In this document: piece by piece, positions 21,803 to 32,110 of the stretch
Numbering within the stretch: the first letter of the stretch is position 1
Layout of the letters: each line of letters starts with the position of its first letter
Assembly: GCA_014529385.2 (NCBI GenBank)
Contig: CM043966.1
Location: 36,990,739-37,054,738 of the forward strand
Source: Adiantum capillus-veneris
Lineage: Eukaryota > Streptophyta > Polypodiopsida > Polypodiales > Pteridaceae
DNA: 64,000 nt
Reading direction: 5' to 3'
Made by a program: the position numbers and the translations under genes
The notes under the pieces: model-generated
Seen by the model: the letters and a program-made list of their open reading frames with translations, nothing else
Database searches by the model: none
Told to the model about the DNA's origin: nothing

Positions 21803-22393
21803 TGTGTGCTCCTTGCCGCACTGTCGAAGCAAGGGACTTGCCGATACACCGTGTGCGAGCCACAAATGGCTCCAAGCACACAACAAGACTAAACTAGCAA
21901 GCTCAAGAGAGCAAAGGGTGTGTCACTCACCGCTCTACGCTCGCCTTCGTGGTGGATTCCTCGCCGCGATGAAAAAGAAGCTGTAGTCGTGCTGCGCTCA
22001 ATCGCTTCGCCGCCGTCATGCCTTCGTAATGCTCGATCGCACACACACTCTCCCTCTCTCTCTCTCACACATACACACACACACACACACAAGGAGGTGA
22101 AGAAGAAGAAGATGGAGATGGAGATGGAGCAAGAGCACTCTCCTATTGCACAAATGAGAGAATAAGTGAATTTTAGGTTTAGTTGGCTTTTATATGAGCT
22201 CATCCCATTCACACTTGGGCGCCCATGCTTAGCCAACTAATCCCTTGAATGTCCCAGTTAGAGTGCGCCTCTCATCGGCGATCACTCTTACCCTTTTCCT
22301 ATTGGTCCGACAAGCCCGGTACCTGACTCTACCAAATACATAATACACGTCCGTCGTAGGTGATGGGGTGTCCGTGAGCCGTGAGGGTTAACA
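21803..22393 (-). repeat. third LTR, inverted, tail to tail with the 3' LTR
   Basis: The reverse complement of the LTR is complete from TGTGTGCTCC (= LTR end) to GGGTTAACA (= LTR start). With the 3' LTR it forms a palindrome with arms near 590 bp and a centre of about 10 bases. It carries its own small differences (for example 10 CA units at 22073-22092), so it is not an exact assembly echo of its neighbour. Confidence 0.9.
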
Positions 22394-22398
22394 GATGT
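22394..22398 (+). repeat. target-site duplication GATGT, right copy
   Basis: Right-hand partner of 12751-12755. It lies outside the inverted LTR. Confidence 0.85.
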
Positions 22399-23290
22399 GC
22401 AGAGCATCAGAATTCAGAAGCATAACAAAGGAAGATTGCATCCTAGAGCACTCAGTAGAGGATAATTATTACATGAAGGAACCATTTCTAGAAGAGTTAT
22501 TTGAACCCTTTGGATGGGAGAAAGTATTAGCGACTCTTGATGTTTGTGTAAACAAAATAACCAATACTACATTTTTTGGCAAGGATGTTATGACATAATG
22601 CCTTTTTTGATGGTGACCGCTATCCAAAACAGAAAAAATATATCTAAAACAATTGAAATAGGAAAAAACAATCGATTGCAAACAGATATTGGATGAAATT
22701 TTGGTACAAGAGCTTCCCCACGATGATGATGGCGGATATCATGATTTGAGGAGTGATGATTTAGGGAATGACGTGGAAGACAAACTCTAAAAATAAAAAT
22801 ACAACAAAACAAGATAAGCCGATTTTGTACGAGCTTCCTAACCAAAAAATGCAGAGAAAAAAGAGATATGAGATAAGATGAACAAAGAAAAAACAAAACA
22901 AAATTGAGAAACTGATGCCAAAGTTGATGACCAAGATGCAATATCTCATGCTCATGGGAGAAGATGATTGTGTTTGAGACAAAAGCACTTAAAAACCCCT
23001 CAAGTTGACAAGTTTTTGGGCAAACTCAAAGAAACAAAGCAAAAAATAAGTGAAAAACAAAACTGAAAAGCCATTGATAATTTCAGAAAAATTGAACACA
23101 AAAGTGAATATTAAAAGTTAAAAATGGACATTGAAGGAGGTTTGGACTACAAAAATAAAAAGTAGGGGTACTCTAACTCAAAAAAAATCAATGCACCATC
23201 TCATTACAAAAAATACACAATTCAAGATCGACGTGTTGTGGTGGAGCAACCAATGTGAGACCCTAAAGAACCAAGAACATCATATGATTG
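22395..23290 (+). pseudogene. Ty3/gypsy element B, protease-RT linker (resumed after insertion)
   Basis: The frame cut at 12755 resumes here: WMCRASEFRSITKEDC, then EPFLEELFEPFGWEKVLATL, up to a TAA near 22596. Beyond it, in broken frames, an acidic region (EILVQELPHDDD, then a Lys/Asp-rich stretch) leads to the RT. Linkers of this kind lie between protease and RT in the Ty3 elements related to A. Several stops; no function is possible. Confidence 0.75.
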
Positions 23291-23996
23291 GCCTAAAAAC
23301 GTGAAAAAGATTAATCTGGTAGAACAAGGAGAAGAACCAAGGCCAACTTACATAGCCATAGATCTTACCAATGAAGAGGAGTATTTGTTGATAGCTACCC
23401 TCAAACAATATAAAGATGTGTTTGCCTGGTCATACAAGGATCTGAAAGGGGTGGATCCGAGTATTTACCAACACACAATACCCCTCGAGAGAAATTATAA
23501 ACCATGCCGACAACATCCCTACACCTATAATGAAACATTTGCAAACAAAAATAAATAAATCAAAGAAGAGATATACAAGGTAAAAGAGGTAGAGTTTATC
23601 TACGAGATCAAACACACGGAATGGATGTCACCAATTGTAGTGGTGCCCAAAAAGAATGGTAAGTTACAAGTGTGCATGAATCTCACAGAGGTAAATGTTG
23701 CTATATAATCAGAGACAACTATCCATTACCCATCACAGCCCATGTGATTGCAAGCGTCATTGAAAAGGAAGCCTATAGCGTTCTCCATGGCGTTTCAAGC
23801 TATAACCAACTACGATCAAGCTAAAAGATCATGACAAAATGGACTTTGCAATAGAATGGGGCATATTTGCATATTCGAAGATGCCATTTGGTCTAACTAA
23901 TACGCCTGCCACGTTCCAAAGGCTGATGAGTCATGCACTCAAAGAGTATCTAAGACAATTTTAAAGATTTATATGGATGATCTGTGTGTGCATTCT
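23291..23996 (+). pseudogene. Ty3/gypsy element B, N-terminal reverse transcriptase
   Basis: The reading has the classic plant Ty3 RT start: KDVFAWSYKDLKGVDPSIYQH, KPCRQHPYTYNETFANK, then WMSPIVVVPKKNGKLQVCMN. After frame changes it reaches MPFGLTNTPATFQR and the catalytic IYMDDLCVHS (YMDD at 23970-23981). It stops at 23996, where a sequence starting TGTTAGGAACG takes over. The palm with both active-site Asp residues is visible, but stops and frame changes break it. Confidence 0.85.
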
Positions 23997-24534
<538 letters not shown>

Positions 24535-25434
24535 TCAAAGTACATCAGTAACGAAAGAAATTTCTCCTTCATCCTCAATTTCTTCTTCTTGGACTGCATG
24601 TGCTGCTCCTCTCATTGATTTCTTGCCTTTGTTGTTACTGTTGACGCTGTTATCTTGAACTTTCGAATAGCACCTAGAAGTAGGGTGCCCCTTCTTTCCA
24701 CAAGTGCTACAAAATTTATTGATATAGCAGTCTTTAGCTATATGACCCATTTTACCACAGTCATAGCATTTTGGGACGTTGGAAGATGATATGAAATCTA
24801 TGGATGATTCACCTTCTCTTGCTATAAAAGCCCCATTTGTCGGTGTAGGTGGATTTTTCTGCTTCCTTTCTTCTGCCTGAAGTGAGCTTACCACATCTTG
24901 AAGTGCTGGAGTTGGTTCCTTTTCTTCAAGAATTGTGACTATATGGTCATAGTTGGAAGGAAGTGCACTAAGAAGGACTGCAACTTTGTCGTCTTCTTCT
25001 ACTTCGCATTGGATGTAGGTCAGTTGTGTAATCATGCTTTTAAGCCTATTGACCAAACTAGCTATGTCTTCCCCCTCGAGCATAGTGAGTTTGTAAAGTT
25101 GTCGTTTCAAGCTAACTTTACTTCATTTTGCTTTAGCTCCAAAATTCTCTTCTAGAACTTGCCACGCTTCGTATGCATGTGTGCACTCATCTATAAAATG
25201 TACATAATTGTCATGGAGTGCAGTAATTATAATGTCAAGTGCCTGCTCATCTTTTTCTTGATTAAGTGTAGTAGAAGCCCTGGTTTGTGTGCCTTCGTGA
25301 TCATTGAGAGTTGTTTTTACTACGGCCCACAATGTTTTCTTCATTAAATATCCCCTTAGTTTAGTCTGCCAGGTATGGAAACCCTTCCCATTAAATATGA
25401 TTCCTTTCTCTTCCATGATGCACATGCTTGTCAA
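24535..25434 (-). pseudogene. Ty1/copia gag, minus strand, one internal stop
   Basis: One frame of about 300 codons with a single TGA at 25123-25125. The N-terminal part has FNGKGFHTWQTKLRGYLMKK and AYEAWQVLEENFGAK; the middle has the helical MITQLTYIQ .. LLSALPSNYD, typical of copia gag. Two zinc knuckles follow, CYDCGKMGHIAKDC and CSTCGKKGHPTSRC, then a basic and acidic tail ending at 24535. The start could be the Met 5 codons into the frame (MEEKGI). It is the least damaged copia gag in the window. No pol follows on the minus strand. Confidence 0.85.
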
Positions 25435-25922
25435 AAAAAAAATGCATGGGACTTGGTCTTACGGATAGAGAGACTCTCTCTATGGCAGTGTCTTGTCCAT
25501 TTTCACAAAAAATAGTGCAGGTGCAAGCTTAGTAAATTTGATTGTGAAGCTACTCTTCATGAATGAGAATCATGAAGCACCTCTTCACACGAAAGCAATG
25601 CCGCTTAAAATTTGTCTTAGCTTCGAGAGAGCGCCTATCTTGGGAGAAGCCTCTATGGAGGAGGAAAAACACCTTTTTCTCTTTGGTTCTCAGCTTCAGT
25701 GAGGGTGGGGAACTGCTTCTAGATAGAAGTTGCTTGAGAGACTTCGACAAGTGGCCACCTCCCGGTAGAATCCCTTGAAATAGTGCTTGAAGGAAGACTT
25801 TTAAGCGTGGGATCAGGCGCCCTTCCTTGGAAACTTATAGAAACACCTTTATGTTTTGTTGTGGGAAGTGCCGATGCCGTAGAGTAGAAGTGCAGTGGGA
25901 ACAAGGTTTTATTTTAACACAT
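25435..25922 (-). other. no gene recognised; upstream side of the minus-strand copia gag
   Basis: About 490 bp without a convincing protein and without the TGGTATCAGAGC primer site on the minus strand. Probably leader or LTR of the copia insertion. Confidence 0.4.
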
Positions 25923-26424
25923 TGTTGACCGCTGGGTCAACAACACAACATAACTCAAGTTTCGTACCAAAGTCGTATCTTTTGCGAGTTATGAAATGCT
26001 GCGGATTATGGCTATAAATGTCATTTGTAATGAGTAGTTATTCTAGTTTCAGAAGCCGGGGTGCAATGGCACTTCCAGATTGTAAATACAAAGCCATTTG
26101 ACCCTTTCAACCCCATTTTTGGTTAAACCTAAGGTAGCCTTAGTATATAAGGTACCTAGGTCATTTTGTAAAGAAGACTTTTATCATAATCAAACTTGAG
26201 CGCTGCCGTCTACTGTGTGTGAGAGAGAAAGAGAGTGAGTGTGAGCTTCATCCTCTCGCTACGCCCCGCTCGCTCAACACATTGGAGATCCGACTGCACC
26301 ATTGTTGTAGGCTCAAGGAGAGCTACGCGACAACGCCAAGCATTCCATGCGAGACGAAGCGCACACGTCGACGCATCTACGAGCTCTTTGTGGCCGTAAG
26401 TGTATCAAACGATGTCTGTTTTCT
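25923..26424 (+). repeat. LTR-like promoter region of a gag-only element
   Basis: It starts TGTTGACC, whose reverse complement GGTCAACA follows after four bases, giving an eight-base stem at the very start. A TATATAAG lies at 26144-26151, followed by a GAGA-rich stretch. Position and layout suggest a 5' LTR (U3, TATA, R-U5) of the element whose gag lies at 27814. The right limit and the primer site are not certain; TGGCGACATAAGC at about 26448 resembles the start of a TGGCGAC-type site only. Confidence 0.4.
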
Positions 26425-26619
26425 GCGTGCTAGTAGTCTATAGAATCGTGGCGACATAAGCTACGCATAGGTACTCATAAATTTCAGTTTCGGGCACTTT
26501 CAAAATTCTGCTCTATCATCCTACGCGTTTTCCGCAAACGGGTTTAGAGTGAGGGTTTTGAGTGTAGAAGCTTAGGGACAGGTGTATCCTAGTGAGGGGA
26601 TGGTGTTCCTTAAGTTTCG
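26425..26619 (+). repeat. 195-bp direct repeat, copy 1
   Basis: It matches 29220-29414 over 195 bp with only a handful of differences. Copy 1 lies between the LTR-like promoter region and the palindrome array, copy 2 directly after the gag stop codon. Confidence 0.9.
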
Positions 26620-26639
26620 ACATCAAGGGGAAGCTTTGG

Positions 26640-27365
26640 GTCAAGTCTGGGGTCAAACATGCCAAAAAGACATCCTACGCGTAGGATGTCATATGTGTGA
26701 TTTTTCACTCCAAACTTAATTTTGAGCATACCAGAGTGATCAGCACCTTAAGGAGAGTCTGTAGTTCAAATTTGGGTTCATTCTGAGCAAAAAGACATCC
26801 TACGCGTAGGATGTTTACCAAAATTCCCTGCATGATTTTGAGACCAAAATTCTACTTTGACCATACCATGCTGTCATATAGCCTTAGGCAAGCCTCTTAG
26901 TCAATTTTGGTCCAATTTGGAGTTGAGTTGACTTGGGAATTCATTAGAATAGACATCAGGATTTTGGAACAGGTTCTTGATCATTTGACCAACCTATAGG
27001 TGTCAGAATCAAAAAGTAAAAATAGCTGTGAGTTTAACACATCAAGGGGAAGCTACAGTGCAAGTTTGAGCTGAAACAGAGCAAAAAGACATCCTACGCG
27101 TAGGATGTCTCAAGCTTGATTTAGGACTCCAAACCAACCTATGAGCACACCACTGTAATTAGCACATCAAGGAGAAGCTGGGGTGAAAATTTCAAGTCAT
27201 TCTGAGCAAAAAGACATCCTACGCGTAGGATGTCTCAAGGCCATTTTTAGGTCCAATTGAAATTCTGAGCATACCATTGTGTTGTTGGACTCAAGGGGAG
27301 TCTCTGGACCAAATTTTGCTAAATTCTGAGCATATAGACATCCTCCGCGTAGGATGTCTACAGGC
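26640..27365 (+). repeat. tandem ~125-bp units, each with a 22-bp palindrome
   Basis: Palindromes with half-site GACATCCTACG and centre ACGCGT lie at 26669-26690, 26794-26815 (last base changed), 27088-27109, 27213-27234 and 27337-27358 (one base changed). Spacing is 125, 294, 125 and 124 bp; a decayed GACATC word near 26950 marks the missing unit. Each is preceded by a similar context (AAGGGGAG.. CTGAGCAAAAA). A half-site CATCCTACGCG also occurs in both 195-bp repeats. I see no protein in it; it is the leader upstream of gag. Confidence 0.9.
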
Positions 27366-27813
27366 CAGATTTAGGGTCCAACTGTTCTTTTGACCATACA
27401 GAAGTGTTCACAGAGTCACAGAGATCCCAAATCTTCTTTCAAAATTGAATTTGGACTCATTTTGACCAGTCTAAACTGCATTTCACTATTTTGGCCATAA
27501 CTTTCACAAACGGTATCGGATCGAAAACGTTTTTATATCAAAACGTAGCCTGAGAGCGGCTCTACAGATCTTGGAGCAAAACTTGAACTAAATGTATGCC
27601 ATAGCAACCATTTGGTTGAACTTTGAAAAAAACATCGTTTAAAGCCTCAAAATTCATCCGCAAGTTAGGGGTGTCTAAAAGCGACAATTTGCGAGAATTG
27701 TGACGAAACGGTTGCGGTTTTGGACATAGTTTCGACTTTTCCCTAACCAAAGCACTTGAACAGAGTGGACTAAGTCTACTTGAACCAAGCAAAAGCTCTT
27801 AAGCCCAGAAATC
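27366..27813 (+). other. leader between palindrome array and gag
   Basis: About 450 bp with no gene recognised. No palindrome copy is visible here. Confidence 0.5.
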
Positions 27814-29214
27814 ATGTCTACCCTAGATTCAAACGCAGCTTACACAAGCTTGGAGATCCCGACGATAGAGAAATATCCCCCCACAATGGATCTTCCAAAC
27901 TTGCAATTGATAAAGACCCATCTTGTTGAGAGAGTTTGGATGATTGGTCGTGAGAGTGAAGGACTATATAGATACATTGACGACAATGAGGTCAATCTTT
28001 ATAGGTGCTCAGATCCATACCTAGAAGAGATAACGGATTACAAGCTCTTATATGTCTACACATATGGAGTCGACTGTCAATGGAGATCTATAGTTGTCGA
28101 CAAGTATGGACGAGAATTCAGAGTTGTAGAAAGCACAAATCCACAGACTATACTAGAAAGAGGTGGATATTTGGTCAATGAAGGACCACAAATGACTCCA
28201 CCAAACACGAGAATTCCTATAGGAATTCCAAGAAGAGAGCCACCAGGATTCCCTTCAAGAGCGATAATGAGAGAAGGATTGGGAGAATCTCTGGTTAGAC
28301 TTGTAGACAATCGACGAGTCAGACCATCCCAAGTCCAGAAATGGGTAAACAGAAAATACTCCGGAGATAAAGATCCGAGAGATCACGTAGCGGCTTTTAG
28401 AAGAGTGATTAGAGCAGAGGGAGTTTCAGATTTTGCGACACAGTTTGCGGGATTTGGATTGACTCTAGAAGATGATGCAGCTACATGGTTCGATTCGGTG
28501 GAAAAATGGGATTTTGAGACCCTAGATGAGTTGTTTGAGGAGTTTATTGAAGAATTCTCGCCAAAAGGCGTTGCTCACAACACGGTCTCACAAATCCATA
28601 GATTCAAACAGAAAGAGGGTGAATCAGTACGCAAAGCATCATTACGGCTCAAGAGATATGTTAAGCTCTGTCCGAGAGCGGAATTACCTACGCAAGCACG
28701 ATTGATGTTGATCTTTATCCAGGGAATGAGACATGCGGGCCTTCAAAAGGATCTGCATATGATAAGGAGGATGACGCTAAACGAGTTGATCAAAGAAGCT
28801 CTTTATCTAGTGGATAACTGTGAGGCATACAAAGAAAAGGACTTAAAGAGTCAAGGAGATGACACATCCTCTCAGCACAGTGTTTCACAGATAAGTGAGT
28901 CCATTGCCAAGCCAACGGCACCTATTGATCAAGAAAAGCTTATCGACGACTTGGTCGAGATGTTGATTCCTCTTGTAAGGTCTGATTCAGGAGAGCCGAA
29001 GTGGTGTGAAATTGTGAGAAAATGGACGAACCATACGGGGGAAGAGTGCTATTATAGCATGGAAAATGCTAGGGAGAGGTATGTACAACCTGTTCCAGAA
29101 GCACCTACTCCACCTAGATACATTACGGGGAATGTGCCAAGATCGGTAGGAGTTTTAAGGCCACAGCTTGTCTTAGGACAACAACCTCCGCTTCCAAGTG
29201 CTAGAATGACATAA
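27814..29214 (+). CDS. intact gag protein of a gag-only LTR-type element, 466 aa
   Basis: An uninterrupted frame from ATG 27814 to TAA 29212-29214, the only intact retroelement gene here. The N-terminal 130 residues form a domain I do not know (YTYGVDCQWRSIVVDKYG). The retrotrans_gag capsid core lies at about residues 180-330: KYSGDKDPRDHVAAFRRVI, DDAATWFDSVEKWDFETLDEL, FKQKEGESVRKASLRLKRY, FIQGMRHAGLQKDL. The C-terminal knuckle reads WCEIVRKWTNHTGEECY: one Cys, His and last Cys are present but the second Cys is Val. Nothing of protease or pol follows; instead the 195-bp repeat begins six bases later. The protein may bind RNA and assemble with products of an autonomous partner, or be a domesticated gag. 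No clear sign of decay. Confidence 0.85.
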   Translation: MSTLDSNAAYTSLEIPTIEKYPPTMDLPNLQLIKTHLVERVWMIGRESEGLYRYIDDNEVNLYRCSDPYLEEITDYKLLYVYTYGVDCQWRSIVVDKYGREFRVVESTNPQTILERGGYLVNEGPQMTPPNTRIPIGIPRREPPGFPSRAIMREGLGESLVRLVDNRRVRPSQVQKWVNRKYSGDKDPRDHVAAFRRVIRAEGVSDFATQFAGFGLTLEDDAATWFDSVEKWDFETLDELFEEFIEEFSPKGVAHNTVSQIHRFKQKEGESVRKASLRLKRYVKLCPRAELPTQARLMLIFIQGMRHAGLQKDLHMIRRMTLNELIKEALYLVDNCEAYKEKDLKSQGDDTSSQHSVSQISESIAKPTAPIDQEKLIDDLVEMLIPLVRSDSGEPKWCEIVRKWTNHTGEECYYSMENARERYVQPVPEAPTPPRYITGNVPRSVGVLRPQLVLGQQPPLPSARMT

Positions 29215-29219
29215 GCTAC

Positions 29220-29414
29220 GCGTGCTAGTAGTCTATAGAATCGTGGCGACATAAGCTACGCATAGGTACTCATAAATTTCAGTTTCGGGCACTTTCAAAA
29301 TTCTGCTCTGTCATCCTACGCGTTTTCCGCAGACGGGTTTAGAGTGAGGGTTTTGAGTGTAGAAGCTTAGGGACAGATGTATCCTAGTGAGGGGATGGTG
29401 TTCCTTAAGTTTCG
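29220..29414 (+). repeat. 195-bp direct repeat, copy 2
   Basis: Second copy of 26425-26619. It is preceded by GACATAAGCTAC, a word that also occurs inside the repeat itself, hinting that short homology took part in its formation. Confidence 0.9.
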
Positions 29415-29909
29415 TATGAATCTGGCATGATTAGGTGAGTTACCTTCCGTATGTGTGTATGTGGCTAGGTGGTGTAGTTGAGAGCATTGAGGATCTGGAT
29501 TGTGGTTTAGTTGGCCTTCCAGAGTGTTGTATGTGTAGGATGGTCTCAGCTTGACAAGCTAAAGAGATTTCCTCCGTGTGCCTATCGTGTCATCTGTGTC
29601 CTCGATTGACATTATGTTGATCTAGGTAGTGTTTGCATGCACTTCATGGGTGTGTGAGACTTCCCGTCCAACACACATAATATGTGAAGGTTACAAAGCA
29701 AACCAAAAAGAAAATAAAGTCTGCGAAATTTTTTTGTCGATTATCGAAGGCGAGCAGAAGCCGTCCATCGCCAATTTCCAATTTTGTCACGATTTGAGAG
29801 TGCTATGCAGGTCGCCTCATTCTCGGACTCACATCCCTGATGCCCGATTTGGATAGGAGACGCCAGGAGAGCCTTGAGCGGCCGCATGTGTGTGTGTGTG
29901 TGTGTGTGC
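29415..29909 (+). other. no gene recognised
   Basis: About 500 bp of mixed sequence ending in a (GT)n tract (29887-29908) that abuts the LTR of the second gag-pro element copy. Confidence 0.5.
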
Positions 29910-29911
29910 AT

Positions 29912-30174
29912 GTATGTCGCACGTGTCAATGCAAGGAACTTGCCGATACACCGCGTGCGAGCCACAAATGGCTCCAAGCACACAACAAGCCTAAACTAGT
30001 AAGCTCAAAGATGACGATGGTGTGCCACTCACCGCTCTACGCTTGCTTCGTGGAGGATTCCTCGCCGCGAAGAAGAGGGAGATGGCGCTACACCACACTC
30101 AATCGCCTCGCCGCCGTCGTGCCGTCGTGCCGCCGCAATGCTCGATCTCACACACTCTCTCTCTCTCTCTCACG

Positions 30175-30212
<38 letters not shown>

Positions 30213-30517
30213 CACACACACAAGGAGATGAAGAAGACGAAGATGGAGATGGAGCAAGAGCACCCTTCAATTGCACAACTGAGAGAATGAGTGAATTTTA
30301 GGTTTAGTTGACTTTTATATGAGCTCACCCCATTCACACTTGGGCGCCCATGCTTAGCCAACTAATCCCTTGAATGTTCCAGTTAGAGTGCACCTCTCAT
30401 CGACGATCACTCTTGCCCTTTTCTATTAGACCGACAAGCCCGGTACCTGACTCTACAAGTAAATAATACAACGTCCATCGTAGGTGATAGGGTGTCCGTG
30501 AGCCGTGAGGGTTAATA
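29912..30517 (-). repeat. 3' LTR of the second gag-pro copy
   Basis: It aligns in reverse to 12756-13340. It starts TATTAACCC (first TG changed to TA), contains a CA-rich tract (30178-30225), and its distal end has diverged (TGTATGTCGCACGTG in place of TGTGCGCTCC). It is older or more damaged than the LTRs of the first copy. Confidence 0.85.
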
Positions 30518-32110
30518 TGCCCCCCTTCCTGATGTAGATTCCGTCCTCGGAAGCTATTGAGTTGAAGCTCGTATGTTGAGGTGGAAGAGCATTTGAGATG
30601 AATGTCCTTAGCCACTGCAAAATCAAACAACATTGGCATAGTAATTGCATTCTCATATAGAATTAAAAAGCATATGTAGTTGTAGACAGACAATGTGATT
30701 GGTAACAGAATGTTAAACCATTTGTCAGCAATAAACATTAAATTGTAATATAATCAATTGTAAAAAATTGAACAAGTCCAAGGTCGCTAATTTAACGATC
30801 GAAAGGCACTAGAGATCGACTATTAATACCATGGGTAAGCTTCTCAATTTTCTTTGGTCAATTAAGTTGTTTAATCCCGAGAGCCAAGTATTTCATGTTT
30901 GAGGGCTAACTAGAGGCTATACCTAGAAGACCTTGTAGTTAAGGTACAATAAAAGGAATTTCTCATGAAATCATTGCCTGACTGATTACCTTTTCTTTGA
31001 CCCCCCAAAGTCTTTTCACAGTGATTCAATTTTGATGTGTGTGTGTGTGTGCTTATTTTGTATGCCTTGGGTTTTTTGCTTTTCAAGGAAAAGCACCCAC
31101 ACTGGGAACCTCTAGGGCTCTAGTACCATAGGCGATACATGTGAGTGAAGTACCAAATCAAGCTGAGGTTTCTCTTCTAGCTTAAGATTTTACATTGTGG
31201 CACTTTGATTTTTTTGATTTTTTTTTTCATTTTCAACATTTTAATTTTGTCACTTTGGGGGGTCATATAACACTGTTACCCTCCCCAGGCTCATCACACT
31301 AGTAAACTCCCTTTATAATACTTAAGCTAAAGGTCAATAGGGACTAAGCCCACTAGAAAGCCCTAGTACATTTCACACAATGCTGCCTAAATCGGGTTAA
31401 GAACCTAAGTAACCATTGATTATTAGGAAGGCATTTTCCATGGTATTAAGAGAAGATCTCTAACGTCTAGCTTGGTCAAACTAGCTTAGTCTGACTGCTT
31501 AAATTTTTTGACCTAGACAAGTGATTATGACAAAAAATTACATTGAATTAAATGTTTGATACTAAGCAAATGCGATGAATATAATTCTACCAATCACAAT
31601 CAAAGAAGACAAACATAGATGCAAAAAAGATAAGGGGCAATGCTAATGGACAAGAAACACCTGTTTGTGTTGATGGTCGCGCTTGATTTGAAGTGTGAAC
31701 GAGAGAAAGATTCCATGAAGGTCCAATCCTAACCACAGCAACACGTTCCTATACACACGAGGAAACACAAAGAATACCTCTAGAAGGCACATCAGTGGGA
31801 AAAGGTACTTTGCTAATCACTAAACTCTAAAACAAAAACACTCCTATCGTACTAATCTTACCTACCCTCCAGCACTCGAGTGATGAGAATCAAAGGTGTT
31901 TTATGACATAGGTTTTTGTTTCAGTGTACCGGATGTGAATGTGTAGGTCTGAGTCAATGTTTTGACTTTTATTGTGCATACTCGTTTGCTAATTGCTCTT
32001 GCTCTTCTTTTTTTTTTGTGAGTATAAGGCTTTATATGTATATTCCCTAAGATTGGGAGATTGAGAGGTCCGGGAGGAAGGTTGAGAGGGGAGTGAGTGA
32101 ATGATGAATG
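30518..32110 (-). other. polypurine tract and conserved 3' noncoding region of the second copy
   Basis: The inverted polypurine tract lies at 30518-30531. The rest aligns with 19480-21184 of the first copy and contains no gene. Confidence 0.7.

Larger units (their letters stand above)
12756..22393 (+). mobile_element. gag-pro-only Ty3-type LTR element with an extra inverted LTR
   Basis: A 9.64-kb insertion in gypsy B. The order is 5' LTR (12756-13340), PBS, leader, one gag-protease frame, 1.7 kb noncoding, polypurine tract, 3' LTR lacking its last 10 bp (21198-21802), and a full LTR in inverse orientation (21803-22393). There is no reverse transcriptase, RNase H or integrase, so it is non-autonomous and must have used enzymes from another element. 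The two direct LTRs differ at few positions besides microsatellite length, implying a fairly recent insertion. Both outer ends of the block are the TGTTAACCC end of the LTR. The target duplication lies outside the third LTR, so the whole block appears to have been integrated as one molecule. A second copy lies at 29.9-34.25 kb in reverse. Confidence 0.85.

Noticed and set aside
26669-27358. CRISPR-like array
   Set aside because: Regular palindromic repeats with ~100-bp spacers, but the spacers are related to each other, the context is a plant retroelement leader and there are no cas genes.
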